Assembly (NCBI GenBank): GCA_027325115.1
Contig: DAHWFG010000280.1
Location: forward strand, 1-8,516
Source: JAKBCQ01 sp021807585
Lineage (GTDB): Bacteria > Planctomycetota > Planctomycetia > Isosphaerales > Isosphaeraceae
DNA length: 8,516 nucleotides
Reading direction: 5' to 3'
The translations under genes and the position numbers were made by a program. Under the pieces are notes generated by a model that had not been told where the DNA came from, ran no database searches, and worked only from the letters and a program-made list of their open reading frames with translations. Positions 1 through 6,424 of this stretch are shown in pieces (the first letter of the stretch is position 1; every line of letters starts with the position of its first letter).

Positions 1-326
1 CGAAGGTCGACGCGCTCTCGGTGGTGGTGCATCGGGCGCAGGCCGATCGTCGCGGGCGCAAGCTCGTGAAGAAACTGCGGCAAGAGATCGACCGACATCA
101 GTTCGAGGTCGCGATTCAGGCCGCGATCGGCAGTCGCGTGATCGCTCGCGAGACGATCTCGGCGTTGCGGAAGAACGTCACCGCGAAGTGCTACGGCGGC
201 GATATCACCCGCAAGCGAAAACTGCTAGAGAAGCAGAAAGAAGGCAAAAAGCGGATGAAGCAGGTCGGCAACGTCGAGATCTCGCAAGACGCTTTCTTGT
301 CGATCCTCGATTCGGGCGAAGAATAA
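1..326 (+). CDS. lepA: Elongation factor 4 (LepA), C-terminal part, 5' truncated
   Basis: This is the last 107 residues of LepA/EF4, the ribosome-binding GTPase that acts on stalled or mispositioned elongating ribosomes. The reading frame is open from base 3 and ends with TAA at 324-326; the start and the GTPase domains lie outside the window. The sequence matches the LepA-specific C-terminal domain: the strings AIQAAIGSRVIARET, LRKNV, KCYGGDI, RKRKLLEKQKEGKKRMKQ and GNVEI occur in the family order, and the protein ends within a few residues of the usual terminus. The first in-frame GTG/ATG-like codons near base 21 are internal, not the true start. The next gene, a signal peptidase, starts 45 bases downstream. 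The same lepA-lepB adjacency is known from the E. coli lep operon, so co-transcription is likely. Identification is very secure. Confidence 0.97.
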   Translation, partial: KVDALSVVVHRAQADRRGRKLVKKLRQEIDRHQFEVAIQAAIGSRVIARETISALRKNVTAKCYGGDITRKRKLLEKQKEGKKRMKQVGNVEISQDAFLSILDSGEE

Positions 327-371
327 AGCGGAAGGTCGCGTCGGGATGTCCCTCGTTCTCGTGGTGTCCCC

Positions 372-1871
372 ATGAAATCGAATTCGACCGAGCAAATCGT
401 CGCGCAAACGCAGCCCGAAAGCGGCGCCGCAGTCGTGCGTCACACGGTCGAATTTCTGGCGGCGCTCGCGATGTGCGTCGTCGCGGCGCGAACCTTCGCG
501 GTCGAGGCTTACATCGTGCCGACGGGTTCGATGGCGCCCACCCTGCTGGGCGTTCATCGCGAGGCCACCTGCGCCAATTGTCGATTCCGCTTCGTCGTCG
601 GTGTCGACGACGAGGGTCGATCGGGTCGCCTCGTCTGCCCCAATTGCGGACAAGATCGGTGGGATCGCGATGCGACGATCGAATGCGACGGCGATCGATT
701 GCTTGTTCAAAAATATCTTTACGAATTTCGATCTCCTCGGCGGTGGGAGGTCGTCGTATTTCAGAGCCCGCACGAGCCGAGCCGATCGTACGTCAAACGC
801 GTCGTCGGGCTCCCGGGAGAATCGATCCAAATCGTAGCCGGTGATATTTATATCAATGGATTAATTGCACGGAAAACGATTTCCGAACGTCGCGCCGCGC
901 GCGTTTTGGTGTACGACAACGATTATCCCCCCGCCGATGCGAACAAGTTTCCCCGCTGGACGCCGCGCCGGGGATCGATTCGCGGACCTTCACGGTCGGG
1001 CTGGGGGATCGAAGGAGCGATCCTCACACGCGAACCGGTCGGCGAATCGGAATCGCAAATCAAGGCCGCGGCTTCGAATCGACGGATGCGATTGGTCGAT
1101 TGGCTTGAATACCATCATTGGGCGCCCGACCGAACGTCGTACGGTCCGATTCGCGATTTTTACGCGTACAACGGCGGCGACCTGACGGCCGAAAATCATG
1201 TGGATGATTTGATGTTCGAGGGGGAGTTCGCGGTCGAGCCGGGGGTCGACGCGGTTTGGATTCGGCTGATCGGCGGCGGCGGCAGGCAGACCGTGCGGAT
1301 CCCGGTCGACCGGAGGGGCTCGATCGAGGCGACGACCGACGGCAGGTCGCGGAGCGTCAAGCACGCTTCAAACGGGATCGAATCGACCGCACCAGGTAAG
1401 CCGAAATGGCGCAAGATCGAGGTCTCGACGTTCGATCGCGAATTCACCGTGATGCTCGACGGAAAACCGATTCTCGATCCGATCGTCGACGACGCCGAGC
1501 CCGGTTTCGGCAAAGTGAGCACGGGAGCGCCGCTTTCAATTGGAGTCGAAGGGACGGGCCGCGTGGTCGTTCGCGGGGTGAAGCTCTTTCGCGACCTTTA
1601 TTACACCCCCAACCTCCTTCAAACTCCCAAACGGTCGATCGCGATTGATCATCCTTACAAGCTTGGCGCAGACGAATATTTCGTCCTGGGGGATAACAGT
1701 CCGATCTCGAACGATTCGCGTTTTTGGCCCAAATCGCCGGTGATCCACGGCGACGATCTGATCGGCAAGCCGTTCCTTGTCCACCTGCCAAGCCAGGCGG
1801 CGCCTCTCAAGGTTTTCGGCCGCGCGACATATTGGATTCCCGACCCGACGAAAATCCGTTATGTTCGTTAG
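372..1871 (+). CDS. lepB: Signal peptidase I, first tandem copy, with zinc-ribbon and beta-sandwich inserts
   Basis: Membrane-bound serine protease (family S26) that removes signal peptides from exported proteins; 499 aa against 324 in E. coli. A hydrophobic anchor lies at about residues 27-48. The catalytic serine is S53 in IVPTGSMAPT. The general-base lysine is K142 in SYVKRVVGLPGE. Box E is GDNSPISNDSR at 440-450, with the expected Ser, Asp and Arg. Two insertions enlarge it. A CxxC pair of motifs (C67/C70 and C89/C92) between Ser and Lys looks like a zinc ribbon. Residues about 200-410 precede box E and include a beta-rich stretch resembling a LamG/concanavalin-like domain (WRKIEVSTFDREFTVMLDG, then PLSIGVEG and RDLYYT). 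The ATG at 372 has no clear Shine-Dalgarno, but no other in-frame start fits. It follows lepA and precedes a paralogue. Peptidase identity is secure; the insert folds are inferred. Confidence 0.93.
   Translation: MKSNSTEQIVAQTQPESGAAVVRHTVEFLAALAMCVVAARTFAVEAYIVPTGSMAPTLLGVHREATCANCRFRFVVGVDDEGRSGRLVCPNCGQDRWDRDATIECDGDRLLVQKYLYEFRSPRRWEVVVFQSPHEPSRSYVKRVVGLPGESIQIVAGDIYINGLIARKTISERRAARVLVYDNDYPPADANKFPRWTPRRGSIRGPSRSGWGIEGAILTREPVGESESQIKAAASNRRMRLVDWLEYHHWAPDRTSYGPIRDFYAYNGGDLTAENHVDDLMFEGEFAVEPGVDAVWIRLIGGGGRQTVRIPVDRRGSIEATTDGRSRSVKHASNGIESTAPGKPKWRKIEVSTFDREFTVMLDGKPILDPIVDDAEPGFGKVSTGAPLSIGVEGTGRVVVRGVKLFRDLYYTPNLLQTPKRSIAIDHPYKLGADEYFVLGDNSPISNDSRFWPKSPVIHGDDLIGKPFLVHLPSQAAPLKVFGRATYWIPDPTKIRYVR
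570..647 (+). other. Zinc-ribbon-like insert of first signal peptidase
   Basis: This segment encodes residues 67-92 and carries CANC and CPNC separated by 18 residues, the spacing of a small zinc ribbon. It sits just after the catalytic-serine motif and before the lysine motif, where classical signal peptidases have no such element. Metal binding is inferred from the four cysteines only. Confidence 0.6.
1209..1601 (+). other. Predicted beta-sandwich (LamG/concanavalin-like) insert of first signal peptidase
   Basis: Residues about 280-410 alternate hydrophobic and polar positions and contain a pattern typical of jelly-roll domains: a W-x-K-I-E-V strand, a 'V-M-L-D-G-K' strand-turn, a 'P-L-S-I-G-V-E-G' strand and a closing 'V-K-L-F-R-D-L-Y-Y-T'. 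The paralogue downstream has the same layout. Fold assignment is by pattern recognition, not by a profile search; a ligand cannot be named. Confidence 0.5.
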
Positions 1872-1942
1872 GTAGGTCGCTCGCTCGGATTCCATACGCG
1901 AGGTAACCGCGTTTCTCCTCCACGACGGGACACTGACGATCG

Positions 1943-3781
1943 ATGAGCCAAAGCCCTTCGAAATCCGCTGAAACGCCGACCCTGGGTTCAACCGCGAGCG
2001 AAGCCTCGGCGAAACCTTCGACCGAAGCCGCCGCGGCGATCTCGAATCCGCGCCCCGCGACGACAGCCGATCCCGCCGCGACTCCGGCGACCTCACCTCC
2101 TCCGATCCCACCCCGCGAAGAAACGTTGCTCGAACAGATCGTCTTCGCGATCGTGCTGGCGATCCTGATCCGCGGCTTCGTCGCCGAGGCGTTCGTCATC
2201 CCCACGGGATCGATGGCGCCCACGCTGATGGGACGTCATAAAGAAATCACTTGTCCTCAGTGTGGATTCGTTTACGCGGTGAACGCGTCCGACGAGGTCG
2301 AGCTGCCCGCTTCTTACAACGCGGCGGAGCGGATGGTGGAATACGGCACGTGCGTGAACTGTCGGTATCAGGCGAAGATCGGCGGCGAGCCGAGCTTCAA
2401 GGGGGATCGGATTCTGGTGATGAAGTTCCCCTACGAACTACCGTTTTTGCCGGGGGCGAGCAAACCCAAGCGATGGGATGTTTTCGTGTTTCATTATCCC
2501 GAGGAGCCCGAGGTCGATTACATCAAGCGATTGATCGGCCTCCCCGGCGAGGACGTTCGGATTTACGCGGGCGACGTCCTCACGCGTCCGCGCGGTTCGA
2601 ACGAGCCGTTTCAGATTGAGCGCAAGCCGCTTTTTCATCAGTTAGCAATGCAGATGCCGGTGTATGATGATCGGTTTCGTCCCCGCGATCTTACGGGTCC
2701 CGAATGGAAACGCTGGACCGGCGACGACGAAAAAGCGTGGACCGAGCCTCGCCCGGGCGCGTTCTCCTGCTCGGCGTCGGAGAACTGGACCGAACTCAAA
2801 TATCACAATCTCGTCCCCGATCCCGATCAATGGGAGGCCGCCAAAAACAAGCGGCCCGCGCCTCGGCCGCCGCGAGCCAGTTTAATCACCGATTTTTATG
2901 CTTATAACACCAATCTTAACGCGAGCCGGCGCGAGGATCGCGATTGGTATCAGCCGCACTGGGTGGGGGATTTAACGCTCGCTTGCCGTGTGAAGGTCGA
3001 ATCGACGTCGGGATCGATCGCGTTTCGGCTCGTTCGCGGCGGCGTGATTCACCGTTGCGAGATCGACCTTGCCACGGGCGTGGCGCGGCTGATAAGCGGC
3101 GCCGACGTGTTCGAGACCGTCGCGCAAACCGCGCTCAAAGGCGAGGGGACGCACGACGTTCGTTTCGCCAACGTCGACGGCCGGCTTACCCTCTGGGTCG
3201 ACGGCTCGCTCCCGTTCGGCGACGGCTGGTCGTATAACGACGGCGCTCGCACCGCGGTCTCCCCCTCCAAGCTCGACCTCGAACCGATCGGCGTCGCGGC
3301 GCGTTCCGCTAAAATTCAAGTGTCCGATCTTGTGATCACGCGAGACGTGTATTACACGCAATTCCCCAATCGATCCGATTACGACGAACTCTGGGATCGA
3401 GCCCCCGGCGACGCGATCGAAATGCTCGACGCTCTCGCCGACCCCGCTCGCTTCAACCCGCTCGCCAACGTCAAGGGACACGATTACTCGATCTCGCCGG
3501 GTCATTATATGGCGATGGGCGATAATAGCCCCAAAAGCCGCGACGGCCGCGCATGGCAAACGCTCGATCGCTTCGATCCCAATTACGATCCCGACGGTAT
3601 CGGTCAGGGTTGGGACGACCAACATCGCGAAAGTTGGGAAGTTCCCGAAAACCTGCTCGTCGGCAAGGCGTTCTTCGTCTACTGGCCCCACGCCGTCCCG
3701 TTCGGACCCAAAGTTCCCCTTTCGCGCGATATGGTCGTACCGTTTCGTCCCTATGCCGAACGGATGAAATGGATCCGCTGA
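1943..3781 (+). CDS. lepB: Signal peptidase I, second tandem copy, larger and divergent
   Basis: A second S26 signal peptidase of 612 aa, 71 bases after the first. Residues 1-57 are a low-complexity Ser/Ala/Pro/Thr-rich cytoplasmic tail; a hydrophobic anchor follows at about 64-84. The nucleophile is S90 in VIPTGSMAPT and the general base K195 in DYIKRLIGLPGE. Box E is GDNSPKSRDGR at 526-536: the Asp and Arg are kept, but the Ser that precedes Arg in classical box E is Gly535. About two dozen extra residues follow box E, before the VGKAFFVYWP strand. CxxC motifs at C104/C107 and C137/C140 form a zinc-ribbon-like insert, and residues about 340-471 form a predicted beta-sandwich. Shared strings with copy one (DFYAYN, GDNSP, a closing RD-x-YYT) show duplication after the inserts were acquired. 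The ATG at 1943 lacks a strong Shine-Dalgarno. Probably active; substrate split with copy one is unknown. Confidence 0.92.
   Translation: MSQSPSKSAETPTLGSTASEASAKPSTEAAAAISNPRPATTADPAATPATSPPPIPPREETLLEQIVFAIVLAILIRGFVAEAFVIPTGSMAPTLMGRHKEITCPQCGFVYAVNASDEVELPASYNAAERMVEYGTCVNCRYQAKIGGEPSFKGDRILVMKFPYELPFLPGASKPKRWDVFVFHYPEEPEVDYIKRLIGLPGEDVRIYAGDVLTRPRGSNEPFQIERKPLFHQLAMQMPVYDDRFRPRDLTGPEWKRWTGDDEKAWTEPRPGAFSCSASENWTELKYHNLVPDPDQWEAAKNKRPAPRPPRASLITDFYAYNTNLNASRREDRDWYQPHWVGDLTLACRVKVESTSGSIAFRLVRGGVIHRCEIDLATGVARLISGADVFETVAQTALKGEGTHDVRFANVDGRLTLWVDGSLPFGDGWSYNDGARTAVSPSKLDLEPIGVAARSAKIQVSDLVITRDVYYTQFPNRSDYDELWDRAPGDAIEMLDALADPARFNPLANVKGHDYSISPGHYMAMGDNSPKSRDGRAWQTLDRFDPNYDPDGIGQGWDDQHRESWEVPENLLVGKAFFVYWPHAVPFGPKVPLSRDMVVPFRPYAERMKWIR
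2252..2362 (+). other. Zinc-ribbon-like insert of second signal peptidase
   Basis: Residues 104-140 carry CPQC and CVNC with 29 residues between the pairs, a longer loop than the 18 in the first copy. The position after the catalytic-serine motif is the same in both proteins, so the element is homologous. Zinc binding is inferred. Confidence 0.6.
2963..3355 (+). other. Predicted beta-sandwich insert of second signal peptidase
   Basis: Residues about 341-471 contain GDLTLACRVKV, IAFRLVRGG, HDVRFANVDGRLTLWVDG and a closing RDVYYT. This strand order matches LamG/concanavalin-type sandwiches and parallels the insert of the upstream paralogue. No sugar-binding or metal site can be assigned by eye. 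Confidence 0.5.
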
Positions 3782-3831
3782 TCGACGCTCAAACACGAAG
3801 GATCGTTTAACGATATGTGCGAATGCTGGTC

Positions 3832-3838
3832 AAGGAGG
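3832..3838 (+). promoter_or_regulatory. Strong Shine-Dalgarno of lptB
   Basis: AAGGAGG lies seven bases before a GTG codon at 3846. It is the only near-consensus ribosome binding site seen among the starts in this window and decides the lptB start, since no in-frame ATG lies close upstream. Confidence 0.85.
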
Positions 3839-3845
3839 ATCGGTC

Positions 3846-4643
3846 GTGGCGTTACTTGAAGTTCGCGGCCTGCAAAAGTGGTACGGACGCCGCCAGGTCG
3901 TCTCGGGAGTCGATTTCGAGGTCGATCAGGGGGAAGTCGTCGGGCTCCTGGGACCCAACGGCGCCGGCAAGACGACGAGCTTCCGGATGACGATCGGCCT
4001 GATCGATTCCGACGGAGGCGCGGTCGTCTTCGACGGCAAAGATATCAGCAAATTGCCGATGTACCAACGCGCCCGCGCCGGCATGGGATACCTGGCGCAA
4101 GAGGCGAGCGTCTTCCGCCTCCTCAGCGTCGAAGACAACCTCATGGCCATCCTTGAAACGCGTGTCGATATGAACCGCAAGCAACGCAAGGACCGGCAAG
4201 AACAATTGCTCAAACAATTTGGATTAACACATATTCGCAAGACAAAAGCTCAGCGCGTATCGGGCGGCGAGCGACGCAGGCTCGAGATCGCCCGCAGCCT
4301 GATCACCGAACCTAAGCTCATTCTTCTTGACGAACCCTTCGCCGGAATCGACCCCAAGACCGTCGGCGAGATTCAAGAGACGATCCGCGAACTCGCCGAA
4401 GTTCATCACTTGGGCATATTATTGACCGATCATAACGTCCGCGAGACGCTCGAGGTGACCGACCGCAATTATCTCATCCGCGAGGGACGCGTATTCGCCA
4501 AGGGAAACCGCGACGAGATCATCAACAACGCCGAGGTGCGCAGGCATTACATCGGCGAACGGTTCGACGCCGGGCACATTCACGATAAAACCCGCCGTCC
4601 TCCCGCGATCGGCGAGACGCACGACGCCGATCATCTCGCATGA
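3846..4643 (+). CDS. lptB: LptB-type ABC transporter ATP-binding protein
   Basis: Cytoplasmic ATPase (265 aa) of the Lpt machine, which with LptF/LptG extracts lipopolysaccharide from the inner membrane and drives it to the outer membrane. All nucleotide-binding motifs are intact: Walker A GPNGAGKTT at 36-44, Q-loop Q85, signature SGGER at 139-143, Walker B LILLDEP at 158-164 and switch H196. The LptB-like strings GLLGPNGAGKTTSF, MGYLAQE, EPFAGIDP and LTDHNVRET separate it from branched-amino-acid LivF/LivG relatives. The last 25 or so residues form a His/Asp-rich tail beyond the family core. It starts at GTG behind an AAGGAGG site, 64 bases after the second signal peptidase, and is probably co-transcribed with it. 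No other lpt gene is visible here. Presence implies a lipopolysaccharide-type outer membrane. Confidence 0.93.
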   Translation: MALLEVRGLQKWYGRRQVVSGVDFEVDQGEVVGLLGPNGAGKTTSFRMTIGLIDSDGGAVVFDGKDISKLPMYQRARAGMGYLAQEASVFRLLSVEDNLMAILETRVDMNRKQRKDRQEQLLKQFGLTHIRKTKAQRVSGGERRRLEIARSLITEPKLILLDEPFAGIDPKTVGEIQETIRELAEVHHLGILLTDHNVRETLEVTDRNYLIREGRVFAKGNRDEIINNAEVRRHYIGERFDAGHIHDKTRRPPAIGETHDADHLA

Positions 4644-4684
4644 ACATTCGCGTTCAATCGTCGGCGTGAGCCGCGCATGAAAAG

Positions 4685-4739
4685 TCGGCCGAACATGCGT
4701 ATCTGGATAGCTATGTTCAAATGTAAGACGATAGGCCGA
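4685..4739 (+). other. Nested inverted repeat, possible structured 3' RNA of lptB
   Basis: TCGGCC at 4685-4690 pairs with GGCCGA at 4734-4739. Enclosed and directly abutting is a hairpin from 4691 to 4718 (GAACAT with ATGTTC, extended by a G-U pair and, past an internal loop, TAT with ATA). It lies in the spacer after lptB and could be a 3' end structure or chance. There is no U-tract directly after it. Confidence 0.3.
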
Positions 4740-4751
4740 TTGTCCGGATAT

Positions 4752-4783
4752 AATAATGATTTAGTTATGCATGCATCATTATT
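4752..4783. terminator. Candidate bidirectional terminator between convergent genes
   Basis: A perfect 9-base inverted repeat, AATAATGAT at 4752-4760 and ATCATTATT at 4775-4783, surrounds a 14-base loop that contains the palindrome TGCATGCA. It sits between the ends of lptB (plus) and the minus-strand gene ending at 4838, where a shared terminator is expected. The stem is AT-rich and weak and there is no long T-run, so intrinsic termination is uncertain; it could also be a protein-binding palindrome. Confidence 0.4.
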
Positions 4784-4837
4784 CGTTTACTGTTCTCGAC
4801 GACGTCGATAAGAGATCGGCGTGAGCGTCGTTGATTT

Positions 4838-6424
4838 TCATCCCCCTGCTCCGTCGCGCGGCGTTTTCAGCGGCAACTTATTCAGAAACCGACGAATCGT
4901 CTCCTTGAGACCGCGCGCAATAACGACGTCGACGACCGCGCCGCGATCGTTCACCCCCGTCCAGAGAATCGGCGGCGTTTCGACGAGCGCATCGACGAAC
5001 TCCTTCGATGTCTCGTCCTCAAGGCCCGGCGTGCGACCCGCCCAAAAAGCCCCCGCACGCACAACCCTCGCCCCTTCGGGAAAGCTCTTCCGAAGCGCAT
5101 TGCCGGCCGAACGATCGGGATGATCAAACGCATCCAAACTCGCCGCGAGAGTCGCCGCGTCGCTCGCTATCAGCGTCGTCGAACCTCTTTGATCAACAAT
5201 CAACTTTTCACCGATCCGTTTGATCCGATTCCCCAACTTATCCGCGCGCTTTCGCGCCGCGGAGTCGTCGGCGGCGTGAAGCGCGATCAAGCCCGAGTCG
5301 ACGCGTCCGGTATCGCGGCCCGCGACGACGAACGCCGAAACCCCTTTCAGCTTGGGCCAAAGGTCGATATCGGGCTGAATCCCCGCGGTCGCCGTGATCA
5401 ACAGATTGAGCCTCAGCCGCGCCGGCGCGGCGCCCGCCTTGCTTGGATCGATCTTCTCGATCCGGTCGGCAAGCTCAAAAAGCCGATCCCACGACCCGCG
5501 ATCCGAATCGAGCCCGAACGAAACCGCCGCGATCGTTTTCTCTTTCGGAATCCAATCAAGCCACGCCGGCTCGATCTCCCGCGGAACCGCGATGATCGAT
5601 CGGATATTACTTGGAATTAAATGCACTTGAATTCGGATATCTTCACCTTGGAACCCCGCCTCGGCGACGAATTCGCGTCCTCCAAACGCCGCGATCGCCG
5701 CGCCGATTCGCCGCGCCCAGATCGGCGCCCTGGAATCGGCGAGCGCCGCTGATTTGATATGAACTAATAAACCTGATTCCAATCGTGATGGATCGGCAAG
5801 ATCGCCCCCTCGATCGAGCGCCTCGACAAGCGCCGAGCGGGTGTTCGCGACCGCCGTTCCTTTGGGCCCGCGCGCCGCGAGCGGGCCGTCGGGCTTGCGC
5901 AGCCGATCGACCGGAATCGATCCGATCGCGGGTTCGCTTTGTCCCTCGGTGAGCGCGAAAGCCGTCGCGAGCGATGAGAACGTACCGTCGTCTTTGGGAA
6001 TCATAAATCGCCAATGCATCAATCCGTCGCCGTCCCAACCGAGATCGAGCTCCGAACCGTCGAGCAGCCTTGTTTCGTCGATCATCGCCGGGTTGAAACA
6101 CGCGATCAAAGCTTGCATTCCTTTCGACATCTTAACCTCACCGCCCCGTCCGTTCCGCCACGCCGCGAGCGCCGCCGCGGGATTCGCCGCCTTCGACCCC
6201 TCGAACAACGCGATCGCCCGCCTCCACTGCTCGTCGGGTTTGACGATCCGCACCCGCAAAGCCGTCGCGGGGGGCTCTCCTCGCGACGACCGAACATATA
6301 AAATACTATTTATAATAATACACAATAGAATATACACAAACTTCCGCGTCGAAGCGAGAGATCTCGAACGAATGCGATCAGTACGCGCGCTCGCCCCGCC
6401 CGCCTTTGCGGACGCCTCGCGCAT
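4838..6424 (-). CDS. Uncharacterised exported or membrane-anchored protein
   Basis: I do not recognise this protein. I choose the ATG at 6424 (528 aa), which overlaps the upstream glycosyltransferase gene by 47 bases; the frame is open to an ATG at 6499, but that would deepen the overlap to 122 bases. A GAGGA lies two bases before the chosen start, closer than ideal. An Arg-rich N-terminus of 27 residues is followed by one hydrophobic segment at 28-44 and then a long soluble region, so it is probably a secreted or single-span anchored protein facing the periplasm. No lipobox or clear A-x-A cleavage site is visible. The soluble part mixes alpha and beta stretches, with no metal or catalytic motif I can name; strings such as DWIPKEKTIAAVSFGLD and LIASDAATLAASLDA suggest a repeated alpha/beta layout. 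Codons for the hydrophobic segment are AT-ending, unlike the rest. The gene is probably translated coupled to the glycosyltransferase. Confidence 0.8.
   Translation of the reverse strand: MREASAKAGGASARTDRIRSRSLASTRKFVYILLCIIINSILYVRSSRGEPPATALRVRIVKPDEQWRRAIALFEGSKAANPAAALAAWRNGRGGEVKMSKGMQALIACFNPAMIDETRLLDGSELDLGWDGDGLMHWRFMIPKDDGTFSSLATAFALTEGQSEPAIGSIPVDRLRKPDGPLAARGPKGTAVANTRSALVEALDRGGDLADPSRLESGLLVHIKSAALADSRAPIWARRIGAAIAAFGGREFVAEAGFQGEDIRIQVHLIPSNIRSIIAVPREIEPAWLDWIPKEKTIAAVSFGLDSDRGSWDRLFELADRIEKIDPSKAGAAPARLRLNLLITATAGIQPDIDLWPKLKGVSAFVVAGRDTGRVDSGLIALHAADDSAARKRADKLGNRIKRIGEKLIVDQRGSTTLIASDAATLAASLDAFDHPDRSAGNALRKSFPEGARVVRAGAFWAGRTPGLEDETSKEFVDALVETPPILWTGVNDRGAVVDVVIARGLKETIRRFLNKLPLKTPRDGAGG
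6293..6340 (-). other. AT-rich codon island over the hydrophobic segment of the exported protein
   Basis: The 16 codons from Phe to Val of the N-terminal hydrophobic segment (codons such as ATT, ATA, CTA, TTA, TAT, AAT, AGT) end in A or T at all but two places, while the flanking codons (CTC, TCG, ACG, CGG before; CGG, TCG, TCG after) follow the GC-ending preference of the gene. The sharp edges make this a local feature, not a general low-GC gene. Confidence 0.7.

Noticed and set aside
225..830. Long minus-strand frame (201 codons) across lepA end and first peptidase
   Set aside because: It is antisense to two clearly identified genes and has Arg/Asp-rich composition typical of the reverse frame of GC-rich genes.
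188..844. Plus-strand frame of 218 codons overlapping lepA and the first peptidase
   Set aside because: It overlaps two well-supported genes in another frame and is an arginine-rich, low-complexity translation with no recognisable motif.
2972..3796. Minus-strand frame of 274 codons inside the second peptidase
   Set aside because: It is fully antisense to a gene with intact catalytic motifs and shows no family motif of its own.
4749..4754. Perfect TATAAT on the plus strand
   Set aside because: No -35-like hexamer is found 16-18 bases upstream, and it would read into the end of a convergent gene; kept only as a remark in the spacer finding.
4661..4826. 11-base direct repeat TCGGCGTGAGC at 4661-4671 and 4816-4826 flanking the convergent spacer
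   Set aside because: It is short, built from words common in this DNA, and not associated with any integrase or mobile-element gene.
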